DNA of 64,000 nucleotides from the NCBI GenBank assembly GCA_948470475.1, contig OX419340.1, positions 13,699,851-13,763,850 on the forward strand, given 5' to 3'. Shown in pieces: positions 61,742 through 64,000 of this stretch. A program made the translations under genes and the position numbers. Under the pieces are notes generated by a model. That model did no database searches. It was given only the letters and a program-made list of their open reading frames with translations, and had not been told where the DNA came from. Numbering within the stretch: position 1 is the first letter of the stretch; every line of letters starts with the position of its first letter. This DNA is from Galaxea fascicularis. Its lineage: Eukaryota > Cnidaria > Anthozoa > Scleractinia > Euphylliidae.

Positions 61742-64000
61742 AGATAAAACTAATCTTTTCTTTATGTCAATATGACCATGTCGTTATGTCGTTAGTGTGA
61801 ACCAGGCCTTATTTGTTAATTAATTTCCTAGCTTTCCATGGATCCTGTCTTGATTCACCAATTAGGAGGTAGTGCTGTGTCCCAGTGGGTGGAGATTTGG
61901 AAATGGCTAGTCCCCAAAGTTATCATATCTCATGGATTACAATCTACTAATGACACTGAACATTATTTTTTTATTTATAGTTATCTTCGTAGTAAAGATA
62001 ACGCTGCTGTTAATCCAGAGCACAACACTGTTTACCAGGTGAGAACATCTGGTTCAACCCACCCGTTTTTCATTCTCTGTTTTATATGCAAGTACAAAAA
62101 ACGTTTTTGAGTGGCAGCAAATCATTATCTGTTTACAGGGGTAAGTGAGGATTAGTGTAATCTCACTCAGTCGTCCTCTTTCTCCCAGATGACGGAAATA
62201 AAATGACCAAACACTGGATTACACCAGACATCCAACTAAAGATATTTCTAATATTACAATTGAATAACCATAAGAACATCCATCCGGTTTTTGTGAGTAC
62301 TTCATTCAATTCTGCAATCTCACCCCACCGTATACACGAACATTTTAGTTGAATTATTGCGGTCTTCTTGTTTCTCCCATCAGAAGGAATGTGTTATTAT
62401 TCTTTACCTATTGTCATTCTCCCTGCCCCATTCGCAAGAGTTGCGTTACCTTGTAAACGCGAATTAAGTGACATCTTTTCCAGTTCTTTGGAAGTTTGGT
62501 AATGCTCGAAGTGTCATTGAATGTTGATCCCATCTGGGTTTATTTTTCGAATAGTAGTCACTATCAGTTGGAAGTACATGACGGGTCGGTGAGCGTGAAG
62601 TTCTGGCGTCCGTCAGAGACGATTGAAAACGGCAGAAATCCTGTCTTCATATGAATGTTCGGTATCGTGTAATTTTATTTGAGTAGCCACAATCATCCTA
62701 TTCAGGCTTTTCAAAATCTTCATTGACACAACAACAAAAGGCAGACAATGAGCAAGCTCATACACACTAATGAGCCTTTCTTCTACGTGTAGACGCGCAT
62801 ACTCAAATTTTTAGACTCGTTTACGCGTTTTACGTATTCGCGTTTTTTGCGTATATTTTGGTTCGCTCATCGCCGAGCTGCACTGTAATTAGCACTTACT
62901 CAGTCGCATTCTCTTTCTCTTGCAGGACATGGACCATCCATTGACTGATTACTTCATCAACTCCTCGCACAACACCTATCTAACGGGGCGACAACTGAAG
63001 GGTCATTCCAGTCTTGAGGCATATGTGAGAGCTCTACTACTGGGCTGTCGTTGTCTTGAACTGGACTGCTGGGATGGGCCAGGTATTAAACCCTTTACAT
63101 CTGCAAATGTCTCGGATAAGGACGATAAAACCGGAGGTTCCGTCTCACAACTCTTCACAAATTGACTCTGTGGGACTTAAAAGAACCACTAGGGACGTAA
63201 TGAACCCTGGCTGTGACCACCCCTAGTGCTGACCTAGAGGGCCATGTGTTAGAAACTCTCATTGGGTTAACATGTCTATATCCTCGTATCGTACATCCCA
63301 ATAGAGATCACCATCTAACATCTCTTTACCATGTCACTAGTTCGTCAAGCATGCAGGGCATGAGAATACGGGAAATGATCAGCAGTGATCCGATGAATTG
63401 ACACTTACACAAATTCTCCCGTCATGTAACATGCGAACTAAGTGAACTGTGAAAAGAATACAGATGTTGATACTAAAAATTAAAGGTTAAAAGGCATGCA
63501 AGAACGACTTCATTAAACTTTGTGTTGTAAGGCAAGGCTGTAGGTAACCTGCAAACTTTGATAAATTGTGTCCGGTTTGCTGTGGTCTCGTATTCCAGGC
63601 ACAATAAAAATCGTAACCATGGTATTACTGAAACACGAAAAAAGTATTTTCTCCTTGAGAGGATCCTCTACAAATTTAAGCATTTTTGTTTCAGATGAAC
63701 CAGTGATTACTCATGGACTTACATTTACTTCTAAGATTAGATTCAGAGATGTGGTGCAAGTCATTAAGGTAAGGAGTAATGTTGTTCATAACTGCTTTTT
63801 TTATTTCTGTATTTTTTTGGTGGGGGTAGATTCAGAGTTTTTTATAGGATTAAAAGTTGTCATGAAATTTCATGGACTTGATTTCATTGGTAAGATTTTT
63901 TTCTCTTTGTGCTCCTGTTACCTGGAACCATATCGAAGAGGAAGTGATCATCTTGGAAATTCTATCCGAGGTTGTAGTTGCTTTGCGTGCTGATATTTCC
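45097..64000 (+). CDS. Phosphoinositide-specific phospholipase C, 5' part (runs off the window)
   Basis: PI-PLC cleaves PIP2 into IP3 and diacylglycerol at the membrane. Proposed exons: 45097-45172 (tentative), 45717-45904, 49842-50004, 52451-52551, 53665-53695 (tentative), 53916-54016, 54462-54516, 55028-55144, 56610-56683, 57783-57856, 58432-58522, 59063-59161, 59704-59800, 61080-61203, 61981-62038, 62926-63082, 63695-63768, then beyond the edge. All have GT-AG sites and matching phase. Order: PH domain 1 ([13 protein letters not shown] to [11 protein letters not shown]), spacer, a second PH-like module (ending [14 protein letters not shown]), an EF-hand-like helical region without visible calcium loops, and the X box. 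Catalytic residues are present: His and Asn in SSHNTYL, Glu and Asp in LELDCWDG, His in VITHG. Subfamily is unclear; the X box resembles delta, eta, gamma and epsilon types in parts. The Y box and C2 domain would lie to the right. Confidence 0.9.
45717..45904 (+). CDS. PLC exon: PH domain 1, first half
   Basis: Codes [20 protein letters not shown] and [14 protein letters not shown], the first strands of a canonical PH fold. The frame is open from 45707 (ATG), so the 5' border is uncertain. Donor is GGTAACG. Confidence 0.8.
45982..46816. mobile_element. 835-bp element with TTAA duplications
   Basis: TTAA at 45978-45981 and 46817-46820 flank perfect terminal inverted repeats of about 38 bases (AGACCCATGCCGGACCAATA on the left). 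TTAA targets are used by piggyBac and Kolobok groups. The interior has no recognised protein. PLC intron, 73 bases after the PH1 donor. Confidence 0.88.
47190..48130. mobile_element. Long inverted-repeat element, arms over 300 bp
   Basis: Left and right arms pair imperfectly over several hundred bases: CAGCCCACATAAATTGTGTG with CACACAGTTTGTGTGGGCTG, GATTTGAAGAGTTTTGC, and AGAGACAAGGGTGGAAA with its mate at about 47867-47884. The central about 350 bases are unpaired. Confidence 0.75.
48240..48320. repeat. ATTGCAATAG-type short repeats
   Basis: Five or more imperfect copies of TATTGCAATAG, itself a near palindrome, in PLC intron 2. Confidence 0.6.
48370..48880 (+). pseudogene. Penelope-like retroelement, C-terminal GIY-YIG fragment
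   Basis: Reading frame pieces give [39 protein letters not shown], a stop at TAG (48584-48586), then [49 protein letters not shown] and [18 protein letters not shown]. The order matches the end of Penelope-like elements, whose GIY-YIG nuclease normally has YIGSTTR; here it reads YIWSTTC. Stop and substitutions mark it as inactive. Confidence 0.85.
49485..49640. repeat. GGATATTTTCTGG-type repeat with G/C-rich hairpin
   Basis: GGTATGGATATTTTCTGGTA then CCACACA; followed by GAAGGGGGAAGGGGAGGA and the complementary CTCCTCCCCTCCCCCTT. The first motif recurs at about 53083-53101 and 60056-60072 / 60231-60245. Confidence 0.55.
49842..50004 (+). CDS. PLC exon: PH domain 1, second half
   Basis: Codes the remaining strands and the C-terminal helix with the invariant tryptophan ([13 protein letters not shown]). 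It joins the previous exon in phase 0. Confidence 0.85.
50211..51880. mobile_element. 1.67-kb element with exact 9-bp target duplication
   Basis: GCCCAATAG occurs at 50202-50210 and 51881-51889 in the same orientation, directly abutting TAGCCTGCCTGGCAGGCGT and ACACCTGCCACGCAGGCTA. A 9-bp duplication is typical of Mutator-like elements. No transposase frame seen inside, so non-autonomous. It lies between PLC exons 49842-50004 and 52451-52551. Confidence 0.9.
52451..52551 (+). CDS. PLC exon: spacer after PH domain 1
   Basis: Acidic and polar segment ([29 protein letters not shown]). Acceptor TTCTTAG, donor AAGGTACTT. No domain recognised; it fits phase on the left. Confidence 0.65.
52990..53105. 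repeat. Repeat copy ending GGATATTTTCTGGAACCACACA
   Basis: Contains a 16-base G run then GATATTTTCTGGAACCACAC. Same family as 49485 and 60056. The overlapping plus-strand frame (52887-53159) is not a PLC exon. Confidence 0.55.
53216..53571. mobile_element. Inverted-repeat element in a PLC intron
   Basis: Ends ATAGGGCTATTTATGCTGGA and CTGTATAAATGGCCCTAA. AAATAAGACG and CGTCTTATTTT continue the pairing. Confidence 0.6.
53916..54016 (+). CDS. PLC exon: spacer before PH-like module 2
   Basis: Codes [20 protein letters not shown] and [12 protein letters not shown]. It needs a phase-1 exon upstream. The 31-base stretch 53665-53695 (acceptor TTCACAG, donor GTGATA) provides this; otherwise the acceptor would be at 53926. 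Confidence 0.65.
54462..54516 (+). CDS. PLC exon: PH-like module 2, start
   Basis: [18 protein letters not shown], followed in phase by 55028-55144 ([32 protein letters not shown]) and 56610-56683 ([20 protein letters not shown]). The strand pattern and the final tryptophan helix match the PLC-type PH fold. Confidence 0.75.
55655..55955 (-). repeat. tRNA-derived SINE, family A, longest copy
   Basis: On the minus strand: GGGATGGCGCAGTGGTGAG (box A), GGCCTGGGTTCGATTTT (box B), then a body with TTGTTGGTTCTCTTCTC, CCCCTCTCCTCAAAAAC and a tail ATCGAGCTTAAATAAATTAC. Box spacing of about 35-40 bases is right for a tRNA head. The plus-strand frame over it is an artefact. Confidence 0.85.
56021..56162. 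mobile_element. 142-bp element, AGGCTTTTAGCCAG ends (copy 1)
   Basis: Ends AGGCTTTTAGCCAG and CTGGCTAAAACCT. It contains GAAGAAATTCAAGGAAAATTC, whose complement occurs in copy 2 at 60356-60496. Confidence 0.75.
56178..56553. mobile_element. 376-bp element with about 145-bp near-identical arms
   Basis: Arms start CTATTGGCCGTTCTGAAATT and differ at only about nine positions over about 145 bases. The centre carries CGTCCCCCAAAACC and GGTTTTGGGGGACG, a second perfect hairpin. Confidence 0.92.
56975..57159. mobile_element. 185-bp inverted-repeat element
   Basis: Ends TTGAAGGGCTGAGAG and CTCTCAGCCCTTCAA. Inner arms GTAAAACATTGTCCAGT and ACTGGACAATGTTTTAC pair exactly. Confidence 0.8.
57783..57856 (+). 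CDS. PLC exon: start of EF-hand-like region
   Basis: Codes [20 protein letters not shown]. It continues in phase through 58432-58522, 59063-59161, 59704-59800 and 61080-61203: helices such as [19 protein letters not shown] and [15 protein letters not shown] fit the EF-hand-like linker of PLCs, but no DxDxDG loop is visible. Confidence 0.75.
60056..60245. repeat. Inverted repeat copy of the GGATATTTTCTGG family
   Basis: TGTGGTTCCATAAAATCC at the left and GTAAGGATATTTTCTGG at the right, with C-rich and G-rich tracts pairing inside. Confidence 0.55.
60356..60496. mobile_element. 141-bp element, GGTTTTAGCCAG ends (copy 2)
   Basis: Inverted orientation relative to copy 1 at 56021: GAATTTTCGTTGAATTTCTTC matches its complement there. 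It has an internal GGCCGTCCAAAAGACGGCC hairpin. Confidence 0.75.
61257..61500. repeat. Imperfect tandem duplication, about 110-bp unit
   Basis: CTGATTTGGTACTTATAATCA...TTGTTCACCCTTG...ATTGATTTTAAAAATTAT is followed by CTGATTTGGTGCTTGTAAATC...TTGTTCACCCTTGAAC...ATTAATTTTGAAAATTAT and a partial third GTGGTGCTGTACATGTAAAT. Confidence 0.75.
61613..61808. mobile_element. 196-bp inverted-repeat element, GCCTGGTTCACACT ends
   Basis: Starts GCCTGGTTCACACTTGCGAC and ends GTCGTTAGTGTGAACCAGGC. CGACATAACG and CGTTATGTCG continue the arm. Flanks TTAA and TTAT. Confidence 0.8.
62926..63082 (+). CDS. PLC exon: catalytic X box, first part
   Basis: [20 protein letters not shown] then [16 protein letters not shown]. 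It contains the catalytic His/Asn pair and the Glu and Asp that coordinate calcium. The preceding exon (61981-62038, NPEHNTVYQ) and next exon (63695-63768, [18 protein letters not shown]) join in phase. Confidence 0.95.
63695..63768 (+). CDS. PLC exon: X box second catalytic histidine
   Basis: [20 protein letters not shown], with the second catalytic His in THG. Ends AAG before GTAAGG. From 63769 to the window end is intron with nothing recognised. Confidence 0.93.

Noticed and set aside
1..64000. Prokaryote-type features (operons, CRISPR, prophage, terminators)
   Set aside because: Hairpins here are transposon terminal repeats; all real genes are spliced animal genes except the single-exon MAIP1-like one.

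Overview
The window is eukaryotic nuclear DNA: AT-rich, with long introns, GT-AG splice sites and dense dispersed repeats. Gene content and repeat style (short inverted-repeat elements everywhere, tRNA-derived SINEs, a Penelope-like fragment, LINE tails) suggest a cnidarian, most likely an anthozoan such as a stony coral. That assignment rests on family recognition and was not tested by a search. No operon, CRISPR array, rRNA or functional tRNA gene is seen.

Layout: (1) 3144-22705, minus strand: a complete ABCA-type lipid transporter, closest to ABCA3. Eighteen coding exons join in phase into 1697 residues, plus one tentative 51-base exon. (2) 22.8-24.1 kb: a broken retroelement fragment and a short inverted-repeat element between divergent genes. 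(3) 24938-25651, plus strand: an intronless mitochondrial Tim44-like protein, probably MAIP1. (4) 25.7-33.4 kb: no gene recognised; it holds nested inverted-repeat elements and a near-perfect 190-base-arm palindrome. (5) 33389-45026, minus strand: complete WBP11, a proline-rich splicing factor, 13 exons and 578 residues. (6) 45097 to beyond the right edge, plus strand: the 5' part of a phosphoinositide-specific phospholipase C, from the N-terminus to the first half of the catalytic X box, with an N-terminal PH domain in front of a second PH-like module.

The genes do not form a pathway. WBP11 and the PLC gene start head to head about 70 bases apart and probably share a promoter region. All long introns are loaded with mobile-element remnants, several nested or lying within tens of bases of splice sites.

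The most notable observations are a first nucleotide-binding domain of the ABCA protein that lacks both the second signature glycine and the switch histidine; a 228-base hexanucleotide array 32 bases from an ABCA splice acceptor; the likely tandem-PH phospholipase C; the large palindrome at 31 kb; a 1.67-kb element with exact 9-base target duplications; and a THAP/SAP-bearing transposon relic in a WBP11 intron. I found no clearly new defence or metabolic system. Exon borders come from splice consensus, reading phase and family similarity read by eye, not from transcripts.
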